A stretch of 64,000 nt of DNA, taken from the NCBI GenBank assembly GCA_023384575.1, contig JAHDVP010000003.1:192591-256590 (forward strand). Reading direction: 5' to 3'. Numbering within the stretch: the stretch's first letter is position 1; each line of letters begins with the position of its first letter. This stretch comes from Acidobacteriota bacterium (lineage in GTDB: Bacteria; Acidobacteriota; Vicinamibacteria; Vicinamibacterales; JAFNAJ01). Shown here piece after piece: positions 34,699 through 43,207 of this stretch. Under the pieces are notes generated by a model. It saw nothing but the letters and a program-made list of their open reading frames with translations, had not been told where the DNA came from and ran no database searches. A program made the translations under genes and the position numbers.

Positions 34699-35544
34699 TC
34701 ACCGCCCGAGCAGGCTGCCACGGCGCAATTCGTCGAGCCTCATCGGCACCATCCCCGCCGGAACCGTGGCCTCGAAGGCCCGCGGGGCGAGGTCTGGCGC
34801 GAGATCGAGCTGGCGCACCTCGAACGAGAGATCCACGGTCACAGGGCCACCCCGCCGCGCGACGACCCGCGCCCGCCGCGGCACGTTCGACAGGAACGCC
34901 GCGTACTCGACGGCGTAGTCGTCCCGGCTGCCCGCGACGAGGCGAGGGTGCCCGCCTTCGAGCCTGACCCAGGCCTCACCCCCGGGCGTGGCCACCCGGC
35001 GCCAGGCCTCACCGAATGCCCGCGGATCGGACGCCTGATCGGCCGACGACAGGCAACCGGAGACGAGCGCGAGCAGGTCGGCGGGCGACAGAGCGAGCCC
35101 TGCGAGCGCGTCGAGGAGGTCTTCGGGGGTCACACCCGTGACGACGCGATTGTCGCGAGGCAGCACGAGTGTGGCCTCCCCCGCCCGGCTCGTCAGGACG
35201 AAGACGGGCGCCCCGAACGGCGCGATGGCCTCAAGCCGCACCGCGTCGGGTCGCGCGAGGCCGACGAGCAGGCGTCCGCGAACGCGCTCGTCGCCGACGC
35301 GCCCCGAGAGCGCCAGTTCCGCGGTCAGTTGGTCGACGCTCCGGCAGAGGCGAGTGGCCGCAGCGTACTGGTCGAGCGCGTCGGGCGCGGGCACGCCCTG
35401 TCCGGTCGGCAGCCGGACGAGTCCCGGGCGCGGGCCGCAGGACGCTGTGACGACGAGCAGCAGACAACCGAAGGCGAGGACCGGCCAGCGCGGCGCGCGG
35501 CAGCGCGACCCGCAGCCGACGTCAGGGCACCGCGCGGCGGGCAT
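34699..35544 (-). CDS. LolB-like outer-membrane lipoprotein (assigned by position)
   Basis: A lipoprotein of about 281 residues. A hydrophobic signal (WPVLAFGCLLLVVTASC) ends in a lipobox. The mature protein includes LSGRVGDERVRGRLLVGLAR followed by a beta-rich core and a C-terminal EVRQLDLAPDLAPRAF region, resembling the LolA/LolB or DUF4292-type half-barrel that carries lipoproteins to the outer membrane. Sequence similarity alone is weak. Support comes from order: TPR protein, this gene, ispE, tRNA-Gln, prs, rplY, pth is the lolB neighbourhood of Pseudomonas. ATG at 35544 overlaps the TPR gene by 23 bases. Confidence 0.6.
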   Translation of the reverse strand: MPAARCPDVGCGSRCRAPRWPVLAFGCLLLVVTASCGPRPGLVRLPTGQGVPAPDALDQYAAATRLCRSVDQLTAELALSGRVGDERVRGRLLVGLARPDAVRLEAIAPFGAPVFVLTSRAGEATLVLPRDNRVVTGVTPEDLLDALAGLALSPADLLALVSGCLSSADQASDPRAFGEAWRRVATPGGEAWVRLEGGHPRLVAGSRDDYAVEYAAFLSNVPRRARVVARRGGPVTVDLSFEVRQLDLAPDLAPRAFEATVPAGMVPMRLDELRRGSLLGR

Positions 35545-37483
35545 GGTCGATCTTGGCCCGGATGGCGGCCTCGTCGATGGTCTCGCGGTCGCCGGCGAGC
35601 GCCCGTTCCCAGGCGTCGATGGCGCCGGGGAGATCGCGGCGCGCGGCCAGCACGTCACCGAGGTGATCCTGGACCACCGAGTTCGTGGGCAGCATCGCCG
35701 CGGCCCGGCCGACGAGGTCGAAGGCCCGATCGAGATCGCCCCGCTTGAAGTACGCCCAGCCGAGGCTGTCGAGGTAGGCGCCATTGTACGGATCGTGCTC
35801 GAGGGCCCGCGACACCAGTGCGATAGCCTCGTCGAGCCGTTCGCCGCGTTCGGCGAGCATGTACCCCAGGTAGTTCAGCGTCGGGGCGTGACCCGATTCG
35901 AGCGTGAGCGCCTGCCTGAAGGCGGCCTCGGCGTCGGCGAACCGCCCCTGCTGCTCGAGCACGGCCCCACGCTGGAAGGCCACGGCGACGTCCGCGGGGA
36001 ACCTGGCCCCGGCCTGGTCCAGCACGTGCGTGGCGTCGTCCCATCGGCGGGCCGCGGCATACCCGTCAGCGAGCGCCAGCACGGCGTCGAGGCCGGCGTC
36101 GGCTCCCGCCTGGGCCCGGAGCAGGCCGAGCCCCTCTTCGACATCGCCCCGTTCGACGAGCGCCCGCGCCTCGACACGGACCAGCCTGGCATCGGTCGGG
36201 CTGGCCGTCCGGGCGGCGCGCGCCACGTCGACGGCCCGGTCGTACTGCTTGGCGGTGAGCCACGCCTGCGCGACGTAGACATCCATCGAGGCGTCGCCTC
36301 CGGCGGCGGCCTTTGCCCGTTCGAAGCTCGAGACGGCGTCCTCGTAGCGCCCCAGCTGCTGGTAGGCGAAGCCGAGGTTCACGAGGGGACCCACGAGCCC
36401 GCGTCCGGTCTGACCGGAGGTCTGCCGGTCGAGAGCGGGCGCCAGGGTTTCGACGACCCGTTCGTGCTCACGCCGCTCGGCAAACACCAGGGCGAGCGCG
36501 TAGGCGCCCCTGACGCCACGCGGCTCGAGCGCGACGAGTCGCCGCGCCACCGCCTCGGCGGCGTCGTAGTCTCTCGCCCGGCGTTCGGCCTCGCTGAGCA
36601 GATAGAGCCCCCCCGGCTCCGTGGGCGCGAGCTTCACGGCATCCTCGAGCACCACCCTGGCGGCCGCGGGCTCGCCCGCGGTCAGCAGCGCCGAGCCCTG
36701 CCGCACGCGCAGCTCCGCGTTGCGTGGACTCATCGCGGCCGCATGACCGTAGGCCTCGGCCGCGCCCGCGAAGTCGCGCTGGCGCTCGAGCAACTCGGCG
36801 AGCGTCACCCAGCCACGGAAGTGGCGCGGCTCGTCGGCGAGCGTGCCCTGCAGGACGGAAACGGCCTCGGCGGGCTGGCCGTTCTTCTCGTGCGCTTCGG
36901 CCAGCAGCACCACCGCCTCGGCAATGCCCGGCTCCTCGGCGACCAGCCAGCCGAGCACGTCGATGGCCTTGCTCCAGTTGCCGGTGCGCACGTAGAGCCG
37001 GCCGAGCCCGAGGTGCAGGCCGAGGTCGAAGCGCCGATCGACCCGGGCGCGCTCGAGGTGATGGATCGCCTTCTCGATCTCCGGGCTCCCGGCGGCCGCG
37101 GGTTCGTCGTCGCGGCGGCCCTGGGCCAGGGCGGCGTAGACCGTGCCGAGCACCCAGTGCGCCTCGCCGTTGTCGGGGTCGAGGCGCAGGGCCTCCTCGG
37201 CCGAGGCCACCGCGTCCTCGGCGCGGTTCTGTCGCGCGTACAGTCCCGCGAGTTCGGCGCGCACCTCGGCGGCCCTCGGGTCGGCGCGGCCGGCTCGCTC
37301 GAGCGCCGCCACGGCCCCGTCGGCATCGCCCTCACCCTCGAGCCGCCGTGCCCGCAGGAACTCGTAGTACGCTTCGGCCGCGGCCACTGCGGTCTCGGTG
37401 CCGGGCGGTGGCGGTGGCGCCGGCACCTGGCTGGGCAACGCCGTGGCGGTCCAGGCCGCGAGCAGGAGAGCTACCATCGTCAT
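35522..37483 (-). CDS. Exported tetratricopeptide-repeat protein
   Basis: A 653-residue protein with a short hydrophobic leader (MVALLLAAWTATALP) and a proline-rich linker. At least a dozen TPR units follow, for example GEAHWVLGTVYAALAQ, GLHLGLGRLYVRTGNWSKAI, GYMLAERGERLDEAIALVSR and YLDSLGWAYFKRGDLDRAFD. The last pattern is characteristic of the large periplasmic TPR proteins encoded beside lolB. TPR arrays act as protein scaffolds, but no enzyme domain is present. The product is probably exported; the partner is unknown. Confidence 0.9.
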   Translation of the reverse strand: MTMVALLLAAWTATALPSQVPAPPPPPGTETAVAAAEAYYEFLRARRLEGEGDADGAVAALERAGRADPRAAEVRAELAGLYARQNRAEDAVASAEEALRLDPDNGEAHWVLGTVYAALAQGRRDDEPAAAGSPEIEKAIHHLERARVDRRFDLGLHLGLGRLYVRTGNWSKAIDVLGWLVAEEPGIAEAVVLLAEAHEKNGQPAEAVSVLQGTLADEPRHFRGWVTLAELLERQRDFAGAAEAYGHAAAMSPRNAELRVRQGSALLTAGEPAAARVVLEDAVKLAPTEPGGLYLLSEAERRARDYDAAEAVARRLVALEPRGVRGAYALALVFAERREHERVVETLAPALDRQTSGQTGRGLVGPLVNLGFAYQQLGRYEDAVSSFERAKAAAGGDASMDVYVAQAWLTAKQYDRAVDVARAARTASPTDARLVRVEARALVERGDVEEGLGLLRAQAGADAGLDAVLALADGYAAARRWDDATHVLDQAGARFPADVAVAFQRGAVLEQQGRFADAEAAFRQALTLESGHAPTLNYLGYMLAERGERLDEAIALVSRALEHDPYNGAYLDSLGWAYFKRGDLDRAFDLVGRAAAMLPTNSVVQDHLGDVLAARRDLPGAIDAWERALAGDRETIDEAAIRAKIDHARRAVP

Positions 37484-37536
37484 TCGATTGTTTCACAGGC
37501 AGGCCCGGCACGTCAGCGGGCGGGCGCCGACCCCTC

Positions 37537-37545
37537 TGGTATAGT
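37537..37545 (+). promoter_or_regulatory. Extended -10 promoter of the heptose/LPS gene cluster
   Basis: TGGTATAGT is an extended -10 element (TG-N-TATAGT) 21 bases before the GTG of the first gene, which has its own GGAGG site at 37556-37560. A -35 box is not evident, as is usual for extended -10 promoters. Confidence 0.55.
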
Positions 37546-37566
37546 GGGCGCCCTGGAGGCAACACG

Positions 37567-37737
37567 GTGCCCATCGATCCCGAACTGCTCGAAATCCTGG
37601 CGTGCCCGGAGTGCAAGACCCCCGTCGTGCTCGTCAACGACGGCACCGGGCTGAAGTGCGAGCAGTGCCGCCGCGTGTTCCCCATCAAGGACGACATCCC
37701 GGTGATGCTCCTCGACGAGGCCACCATCGAGGCGTAG
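37567..37737 (+). CDS. Trm112/YcaR-family small zinc protein
   Basis: A 56-residue protein opening IDPELLEILACPECKTPVVL. The cysteine pairs 13/16 and 31/34 (CPEC, CEQC) form a zinc site. It ends with the typical RRVFPIKDDIPVMLLDEA. Bacterial members (YcaR) lie beside lipid A or LPS genes, and the exact role is unsettled. GTG at 37567 is supported by GGAGG seven bases upstream. It is 12 bases before the GT9 gene, so it is likely cotranscribed with LPS genes. Confidence 0.92.
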   Translation: MPIDPELLEILACPECKTPVVLVNDGTGLKCEQCRRVFPIKDDIPVMLLDEATIEA

Positions 37738-37749
37738 AGCGTCGACCCG

Positions 37750-38817
37750 GTGAAGGTCCTGCTCATCCGGCTCCGGCTCATCGGCGATGTCGTGTTCACG
37801 ACGCCTGCCGTGCGGGCACTGCGCCGGGCCCTTCCTGCTGCCCACTTCACGTATCTCGTCGAGCCGTTGGCCTCGCCGATCGTGCAGGACAACCCCCACA
37901 TCGATGCGCGCCTCGTGGTGCCGCGCACGCGTGGCGCCGCGCGGATCGCCGACGACCTCGGCCTCGCGCGGCGGCTGCGCGCGGCGCGGTTCGATGCGGT
38001 GGTCGACTTCCACGGCGGGCCGCGGGGCTCGTGGCTGGCCTGGGCCTCGGGCGCGCCGGTGCGGGCGGGGTACGCCGTGCCGGGACGGGGCTGGATGTAC
38101 ACGCATCGCGTCGACCGGCCGCGCGGGCAGGGCCACGGACACGCCGTCGAGAACCAGTGGGCGGTCGCGCGCCTGCTGGCTCCGACGCTGCCGGCCACCC
38201 CGGATCCGGCCCGCGACCCGGTCGAGCTCGTCGAGTCGCCCGACGCGGCCCGGCGGGTCGAGGCCGCGTTCGCGGCGGCCGGGCTCGGCGCGCGCGATCG
38301 GGTGGTGATCATCCACGCCAGTGCGGGCAACCCGTTCCGGCGCTGGCCGGCCGAGGCCTTCGTCGACCTCGTGACCCGGCTGGCGACGGCGGCCCCGAAT
38401 CGTCGTATCATCCTGCAATCGGGGCCCTCGGATGCCGACGCCGCGCGTCGCATCGGCGACGACGCACGCCGGCGGTTGGGGCGCGGCGACGATCGCGCGG
38501 TGGTCGATCTCGGCGAGCTGCCGCTGCTGGAGCTGCACGCGGCGATTCGCCGGTCGGCGCTGTTCATCGGTGGCGACAGCGGGCCGCTGCACATCGCGGC
38601 GACGACGCCGACGCCAATCGTGGCGCTGTACGGCCCGTCGGTGCCGGGGCAGTGCCGGCCGTGGCGCGACCCGGAGTGGCCGACTGCGGGAGTCGACTCG
38701 GGCCCGCTCGCGTGCCGGCCGTGCGACCAGCGGCGCTGCGTGCCGGGAGACTTCCGCTGCCTGACCGGGCTCGCGCCCCGCGCGGTGCACGAGGCCGCCG
38801 AGCGGCTGCTCGGGTGA
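37750..38817 (+). CDS. GT9 heptosyltransferase family protein
   Basis: A 355-residue glycosyltransferase of family 9, which transfers ADP-heptose to the LPS core or a similar acceptor on the cytoplasmic side of the inner membrane. It begins KVLLIRLRLIGDVVFTTPAV. The donor-binding region has VIIHASAGNPFRRWPAEAF and ALFIGGDSGPLHIAATT. A cysteine-rich block (CRPCDQRRCVPGDFRCL) near the C-terminus is typical of one GT9 subgroup. A heptose kinase two genes downstream supports a heptose substrate. Start GTG at 37750. Confidence 0.9.
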   Translation: MKVLLIRLRLIGDVVFTTPAVRALRRALPAAHFTYLVEPLASPIVQDNPHIDARLVVPRTRGAARIADDLGLARRLRAARFDAVVDFHGGPRGSWLAWASGAPVRAGYAVPGRGWMYTHRVDRPRGQGHGHAVENQWAVARLLAPTLPATPDPARDPVELVESPDAARRVEAAFAAAGLGARDRVVIIHASAGNPFRRWPAEAFVDLVTRLATAAPNRRIILQSGPSDADAARRIGDDARRRLGRGDDRAVVDLGELPLLELHAAIRRSALFIGGDSGPLHIAATTPTPIVALYGPSVPGQCRPWRDPEWPTAGVDSGPLACRPCDQRRCVPGDFRCLTGLAPRAVHEAAERLLG

Positions 38818-38845
38818 GCGCCCTGCCGGGGCGAGAGACTGTGAC

Positions 38846-40027
38846 ATGACGACCACGACGCTCGCCGCGCCGCACACACCGCCGGGTCGCCTCGAATGGG
38901 CGGCGCTCGTGGCGCTCGTCTGCTTCGTCGCGTCGCTGCAGGTGTCGATTGCGGCGGCGGGCATCCTGCTGAGCATCACGCTCGCCGCGTGGGCGGCCGT
39001 CGTGGCGAGCGGCCACGAGCGGGTCGAAGTGCCGCGGATGTTCTGGCCGCTGGCCGCCTACGCGGGCGCGACGCTCGTCTCGGTGGCCTTCTCGCGCGAT
39101 TCGCTCACGAGCCTCGTCGACTCGAAGCAGCTGCTGCTGTTCCTCATCGTGCCGGTCGTCTACCGCCTCGCGCGGGGCGACCGCGCCGCGGCGTTGACGA
39201 CCGTCATCATCACCGTCGGCGCGATCAGCGCGGTCATCGGCATCGTGCAGTACGGGGTCCTGCAGTACGACCACCTCGGCCGGCGGCCGCAGGGCGTGCT
39301 CTCGCACTACATGACCTACTCGGGCCTGCTGATGCTCGTGAGCGGGGTCGCCGCCGCCCGTCTGATCTATCGCACGGAAGACAGGCTCTGGCCTGCGCTC
39401 GTGATGCCGGCGCTGCTCGTCGCCCTGGGGCTGACGTTCACGCGGAGCGCGTGGGTGGGCGCGTGCGCGGCCATCAGCCTGCTGCTGATGCTTCGCGACC
39501 GGCGCCTGCTGGCACTCGTGCCCGTCGCGCTCGCGCTGTCGATCGCCTTCGCCCCGGCCAGCGTCACCGATCGTATCTACTCGATGTTCGACCTCAACGA
39601 TCCGTCGAACCGCGACCGCGTGGCGATGATGGAATCGGGCCTCAGCATGGTGCGGGACCATCCGCTCACGGGGCTCGGACCGAACATGGTCGAGGTCGCG
39701 TACCCTTCGTATCGCACCGAACGGGCGGTGAACGAGTTCAACCCGCACCTCCACAACGTGCCCATGCACATCGCGGCCGAGCGCGGACTGCCGGCGCTGG
39801 CGATCTGGTGCTGGTTCATCGCCACGCTCGCCTGGGACATGGTGCGGCGACTCCGGACGAGCCGGCAGCCGGCGTATGCCGCGGCGGCGCTCGCGGCCGT
39901 CGTCAGCATGCTGGCCGCCGGGTTCTTCGAGTACAACTTCGGCGACTCGGAGTTCCTGATGCTGTTCCTCGTGCTCATCACGCTGCCGTACGCGGTTGAG
40001 CCCGATCGGCCCGCGCCCCCGGCCTGA
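38846..40027 (+). CDS. O-antigen ligase or polymerase (Wzy/WaaL family)
   Basis: A 393-residue membrane protein with about ten hydrophobic helices and the O-antigen ligase domain. Between the helices is a large periplasmic loop with NDPSNRDRVAMMESGLSMVR, then HPLTGLGPNMVEVAYP and PHLHNVPMHIAAERGLPAL, where the conserved histidine of the family lies. It either polymerises repeat units or transfers them to lipid A core; these cannot be told apart by sequence alone. The TGA overlaps the next ATG by one base. Confidence 0.88.
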   Translation: MTTTTLAAPHTPPGRLEWAALVALVCFVASLQVSIAAAGILLSITLAAWAAVVASGHERVEVPRMFWPLAAYAGATLVSVAFSRDSLTSLVDSKQLLLFLIVPVVYRLARGDRAAALTTVIITVGAISAVIGIVQYGVLQYDHLGRRPQGVLSHYMTYSGLLMLVSGVAAARLIYRTEDRLWPALVMPALLVALGLTFTRSAWVGACAAISLLLMLRDRRLLALVPVALALSIAFAPASVTDRIYSMFDLNDPSNRDRVAMMESGLSMVRDHPLTGLGPNMVEVAYPSYRTERAVNEFNPHLHNVPMHIAAERGLPALAIWCWFIATLAWDMVRRLRTSRQPAYAAAALAAVVSMLAAGFFEYNFGDSEFLMLFLVLITLPYAVEPDRPAPPA

Positions 40028-41067
40028 TGTCCTCCCTGACGCCCGACCGCGCGGTCGGCCTGGCCGCCCGGTTTCCCGGCTGTCGACTGCTCGTCGTCGG
40101 CGACGTGATGATCGACGAGTTCCTCGTCGGCGACGTCAGCCGCATTTCGCCCGAGGCCCCGGTCCCCGTGGTGCGGTACGAGCGGGAGGAGGCGCGCCTC
40201 GGCGGCGCCGCCAACGTCGCGCACAACGTGCGGGCGTTCGGCGCCGAGGTCGATCTCGTCGGTCTGGTGGGCCGCGACGCGGCGGCCGAACGCGTCGCCG
40301 CCGAGCTGCGGCAGCTCGGCATCGGCGCCGACGGCCTCGTCCACGACGCGACGCGTCCGACCACGCGCAAGGTCCGCATCGTGACGACGCGGCATCAGCA
40401 GGTGGCGCGTCTCGACTACGAGTCGGAGGCCGACGCCGGCGGCGAGGCGGTGGCCGGGCTCGTCGACGCCGTGCGCGCGCGCGTCGGCGAGGCCGACGTC
40501 GTCGTCGTGTCCGATTACCTCAAGGGCGTCGTCACCGCCGAGGTGATGACGGCGCTCGTCGAGGCGACTTCCGCGCGCGGTGTGCCGCTGCTCGTCGACC
40601 CGAAGATCCCGCACATCGATCACTACCGGGGGGCGTCGCTCGTCACCCCCAACCAGCACGAAGCGGAGATCGCCACCTCGTGCCGCATCCGAACGGCCGA
40701 CGAGGTGCGTGCGGCGGCGCGGGCCTTCCAGCGCCGGGCCGGCTGCGTGTCGGTGCTCATCACGCGCGGTGAGCACGGCATGTTCCTGCTCGAGGGCCGC
40801 TGGCCGGCCGAGGTCGACCCGGCGTCGCGTACCGCGGACGTCGTGCACGAACTGGAGCTGACCGCCGTGGCCCGCGAGGTCGCCGACGTCACCGGGGCGG
40901 GCGACACGGTGATTGCGACGATCGGGCTCGCACTGGCCGCCGGCGCCTCGCTGGCCGAGGCGGCCGCGCTCGCCAACTACGCGGCCGGCGTCGCCGTCGG
41001 CAAGTTCGGCTCGGCGACGGTGTCCGCCGAGGAGTTGTGCGCGGCCGTCGCCGCGCCTTCCTCATGA
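40027..41067 (+). CDS. hldE1: D-glycero-beta-D-manno-heptose-7-phosphate kinase
   Basis: A 346-residue PfkB-family kinase matching the first domain of HldE (RfaE). Key blocks are LLVVGDVMIDEFLVGDVSRI, ISPEAPVPVV, ARLGGAANVAHNVRAFGAEV, LVDPKIPH and the catalytic DVTGAGDTVIAT. The second HldE domain (heptose-1-phosphate adenylyltransferase) is absent and must be encoded elsewhere. It contributes ADP-heptose for the nearby GT9 enzyme. It overlaps the ligase by one base and the deaminase by four. Confidence 0.9.
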   Translation: MSSLTPDRAVGLAARFPGCRLLVVGDVMIDEFLVGDVSRISPEAPVPVVRYEREEARLGGAANVAHNVRAFGAEVDLVGLVGRDAAAERVAAELRQLGIGADGLVHDATRPTTRKVRIVTTRHQQVARLDYESEADAGGEAVAGLVDAVRARVGEADVVVVSDYLKGVVTAEVMTALVEATSARGVPLLVDPKIPHIDHYRGASLVTPNQHEAEIATSCRIRTADEVRAAARAFQRRAGCVSVLITRGEHGMFLLEGRWPAEVDPASRTADVVHELELTAVAREVADVTGAGDTVIATIGLALAAGASLAEAAALANYAAGVAVGKFGSATVSAEELCAAVAAPSS

Positions 41068-41522
41068 TCGATAGCCACGAACGCTTCATGCGGCGCGCGA
41101 TCGCGCTCACGGCGCACTGCCCCGACCTGCCGTTTGGCGCTGTGATCGTCGATCCCGACGCGGGTCTGGTCGTCGCCGAGGGCTGGAACCGTTCCGCCGT
41201 CAACCCGACGTGGCACGGCGAACTCGACGCGATCAACCGGCTGGCCGCCTCACCGCACGCGAGCCGCGCGCGGCGCCTCGTGCTGTACACGACCGCCGAG
41301 CCCTGCCCCATGTGCATGGGCGCGGTCTTCTGGAGCGGCCTCACGACCGTCGTCTACGGGACGTCGATCCGCTTCCTGCAGGCGCACGGCTGGCGGCAGA
41401 TCGACATCCTCGCCGACGAGGTCGCGCGGCGCACTCCGGGCTGGACCTGCGAAATCGTCGGCGGCGTACTCGAGCGGGAGTGCAATGCGCTGTTCGAGGC
41501 GGCACGCCCGGCAGGCGGTTGA
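41064..41522 (+). CDS. Nucleoside deaminase (CMP/dCMP or guanine deaminase-like)
   Basis: A 152-residue zinc hydrolase. The metal site is formed by His51 and Glu53 (WHGELDAINR) and Cys81 and Cys84 (EPCPMCMGAVFW). The C-terminal region (YGTSIRFLQAHGWRQIDI) resembles guanine-type deaminases more than tRNA adenosine deaminase TadA, but the substrate is uncertain. ATG at 41064 overlaps the heptose kinase stop (ATGA), so the gene is truly part of the operon. Why a base deaminase belongs in a heptose gene cluster is unexplained. Confidence 0.85.
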   Translation: MIDSHERFMRRAIALTAHCPDLPFGAVIVDPDAGLVVAEGWNRSAVNPTWHGELDAINRLAASPHASRARRLVLYTTAEPCPMCMGAVFWSGLTTVVYGTSIRFLQAHGWRQIDILADEVARRTPGWTCEIVGGVLERECNALFEAARPAGG

Positions 41523-41558
41523 TGACGGCGGCCGCGCGAGCGCCGGTGGCGCCCGAGG

Positions 41559-42014
41559 TCACCCGCGTACGCGGCTGCCGCTCCAGGGGTTCACGACCGG
41601 CACGCCGGTCGGGCGAACGTCGGACGTGTTTCGCGTGACGAAGGTCAACCCGTAGTGGAGCGCGGTCGCTGCGAGCTGGGCGTCGACCGTCGGCAGCGTG
41701 TGCCGGCGCCGCTTCGCGAGCGCCTCGACCTGCCCCCAGCGTTCGGCGACGCCTTCGTCGAATGGCAGCCATCGACCGGCGAAGCGGAGTCGCAGGTCGT
41801 GATTCAACCACGCCTGAAGTGGCCCCCGCCTGGCATCGCGCTCGTCGATCAGGTCGATCCCCTTGCGCACCTCGCCGATGGTGATGACGCTGAGAAAACA
41901 GAGCTCTTCAGGGGTGGCCTCGATCCACGCGACGACACCCCGGTCGGGCCTCGGTTTCATCAACTCGGAGATGACGTTGGTGTCGAGGAGGAAGCCGGGG
42001 CCTGGCGCTACCAC
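41559..42014 (-). CDS. vapC: PIN-domain toxin, VapC/FitB type
   Basis: A 151-residue ribonuclease toxin. The acidic active-site residues lie in FLLDTNVISELMKP (Asp11), ITIGEVRKGI, LPTVDAQLAATAL and FVTRNTSDV. PIN toxins of this class cleave tRNA or rRNA when their antitoxin is degraded. The gene overlaps the antitoxin gene by seven bases. It sits on the opposite strand between two polysaccharide gene groups, consistent with a mobile or addictive module. Confidence 0.93.
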   Translation of the reverse strand: MVAPGPGFLLDTNVISELMKPRPDRGVVAWIEATPEELCFLSVITIGEVRKGIDLIDERDARRGPLQAWLNHDLRLRFAGRWLPFDEGVAERWGQVEALAKRRRHTLPTVDAQLAATALHYGLTFVTRNTSDVRPTGVPVVNPWSGSRVRG

Positions 42015-42277
42015 GAGAGGCCCCGCGTCGCGTCGCGCTTCCTGGTCAGGTCGAGCGTCGCCGCGCCACCCGGGGCGGCCTGGAAGAACTGCAGCAGCGT
42101 GCGGGCCTCACGGGCGCGCGCCGCGGCCGACTCGTACTGCTCGGCGGCGACGACGACCACCGCCTCGCTGCCGTGCTTGACGATCCGCTGGGGTCCCTCC
42201 GTCCGGACGCGCCGGAACAGCTCGCTGAACCTGGCCTTGGCCTCGTGCAGCTGCCAGTCGTGATTCGAAGGCGTCAT
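42008..42277 (-). CDS. vapB: Phd/YefM-family antitoxin
   Basis: An 89-residue antitoxin beginning with WQLHEAKARFSELFRRV, the DNA-binding fold of the Phd/YefM family, followed by GPQRIVKHGSEAVVVVAAE. The C-terminal part should wrap the toxin. It precedes vapC with a seven-base overlap, and a palindrome directly before its start is the likely autoregulation site. Confidence 0.92.
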   Translation of the reverse strand: MTPSNHDWQLHEAKARFSELFRRVRTEGPQRIVKHGSEAVVVVAAEQYESAAARAREARTLLQFFQAAPGGAATLDLTRKRDATRGLSW

Positions 42278-42283
42278 GAGTTC

Positions 42284-42313
42284 AGACTAGCATGACCTAG
42301 TCTAAGTGACTAG
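42284..42313 (-). promoter_or_regulatory. Candidate vapBC operator with three half-sites
   Basis: AGACTAG (42284-42290) and CTAGTCT (42297-42303) form a seven-base inverted repeat with a six-base spacer, starting seven bases before the vapB start. A third half-site, GACTAG (42308-42313), lies further upstream and overlaps the stop codon of the adjacent gene. Toxin-antitoxin complexes commonly repress through such sites. Confidence 0.6.
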
Positions 42314-43095
42314 AATGGCTCGGTCCTCGGCGCCCGGATCGCATGCGGGCCAGGCCGCGCCGCGGCGCGCCCGCCCACCGCCACCCACACGAACAGCCCG
42401 AGCACCGCGTTGTACGCAATAAACAGCACGCCCAGCATCAGCCGCGCGCCGGCTCCCGGCCACGACGCGAGGCGCGCCTCGAGCCGCCGGACCGCGGTCG
42501 CCTCCGCCGCGGTGGCCGCGAACTCGAGATCGCCCCAGTGTTCGCGCCCGCCGAGAAACGCCGCCCCGCCGCCGTGACGCGGCTCGCGCGAGGCGAGCAC
42601 GTCGATGCCTTCACCAGCGCCCGCGAGCGGGACGCCGATCTCCACCCGGTACCGTCGCCCGGCCGAACCGGCGATCGGCGGGAACCTGATCGTGTGGTGC
42701 CGCGTCGCCACGACCTCGTCGAACCTTCGCGCCATCCGGAAGAGCGGCCGGAAACTGCGATCCTCGGCGATTTCCGCGATCTCGAACACGACGTCGAGGT
42801 CCGCGCGCGGGGACGCGCCCGCCGGACGCGCGCGCACGGTGACGCCCGAGAGCCCGTTCGCGTCGACACGAAACGTCTGCGCGACGGTGACGGGGCCCGC
42901 GACCTCGCCGAGCCAGACGGGCGAACGCCCCGCCGCGACCTCGGGCACGCCGTAGTCGACGATGGCGAGCGCCCAGACCTGGTACACGAGCAGGCCGCCG
43001 AACACCAGGCCGAAGACGAGAAGACGACGTCCCACGCGCTCATCATACCGGGGCGGCGCGTGGCGTCGTCGAGCCGGCCGCCTCGAGCCCGTCAC
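42310..43095 (-). CDS. Membrane protein with an extracytoplasmic domain, function unknown
   Basis: A protein of about 261 residues with two hydrophobic segments, near residues 24-45 (RLLVFGLVFGGLLVYQVWAL) and 218-240 (LMLGVLFIAYNAVLGLFVWV). They bracket an extracytoplasmic region of about 170 residues. That region is beta-rich (for example TVAQTFRVDANGLSGVTVRA) and could be a jelly-roll domain. I do not recognise the family. The N-terminus is arginine-rich and the start could be further in. It is divergent from the Wzt gene, and its stop overlaps a vapBC operator half-site. Confidence 0.6.
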   Translation of the reverse strand: MTGSRRPARRRHAPPRYDERVGRRLLVFGLVFGGLLVYQVWALAIVDYGVPEVAAGRSPVWLGEVAGPVTVAQTFRVDANGLSGVTVRARPAGASPRADLDVVFEIAEIAEDRSFRPLFRMARRFDEVVATRHHTIRFPPIAGSAGRRYRVEIGVPLAGAGEGIDVLASREPRHGGGAAFLGGREHWGDLEFAATAAEATAVRRLEARLASWPGAGARLMLGVLFIAYNAVLGLFVWVAVGGRAAARPGPHAIRAPRTEPF

Positions 43096-43171
43096 CGCCA
43101 GCCCGCCTGTCGGCCAGCAGCCGATCGCAGGGTAATCGACTGAAATCGCAGAAGTTAGCGCACTCGTCCGA

Positions 43172-43201
43172 TTGACACCCCTTCCGGCGATTCGCTAGAC
43201 T
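43172..43201 (+). promoter_or_regulatory. Promoter of wzt, probably producing a leaderless mRNA
   Basis: TTGACA (43172-43177) and TAGACT (43196-43201) are 18 bases apart, the strongest -35 match seen in the window. The GTG start codon at 43208 lies seven bases after the -10 box, at the expected transcription start, and no ribosome-binding site precedes it. Confidence 0.65.
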
Positions 43202-43207
43202 CGCGCG

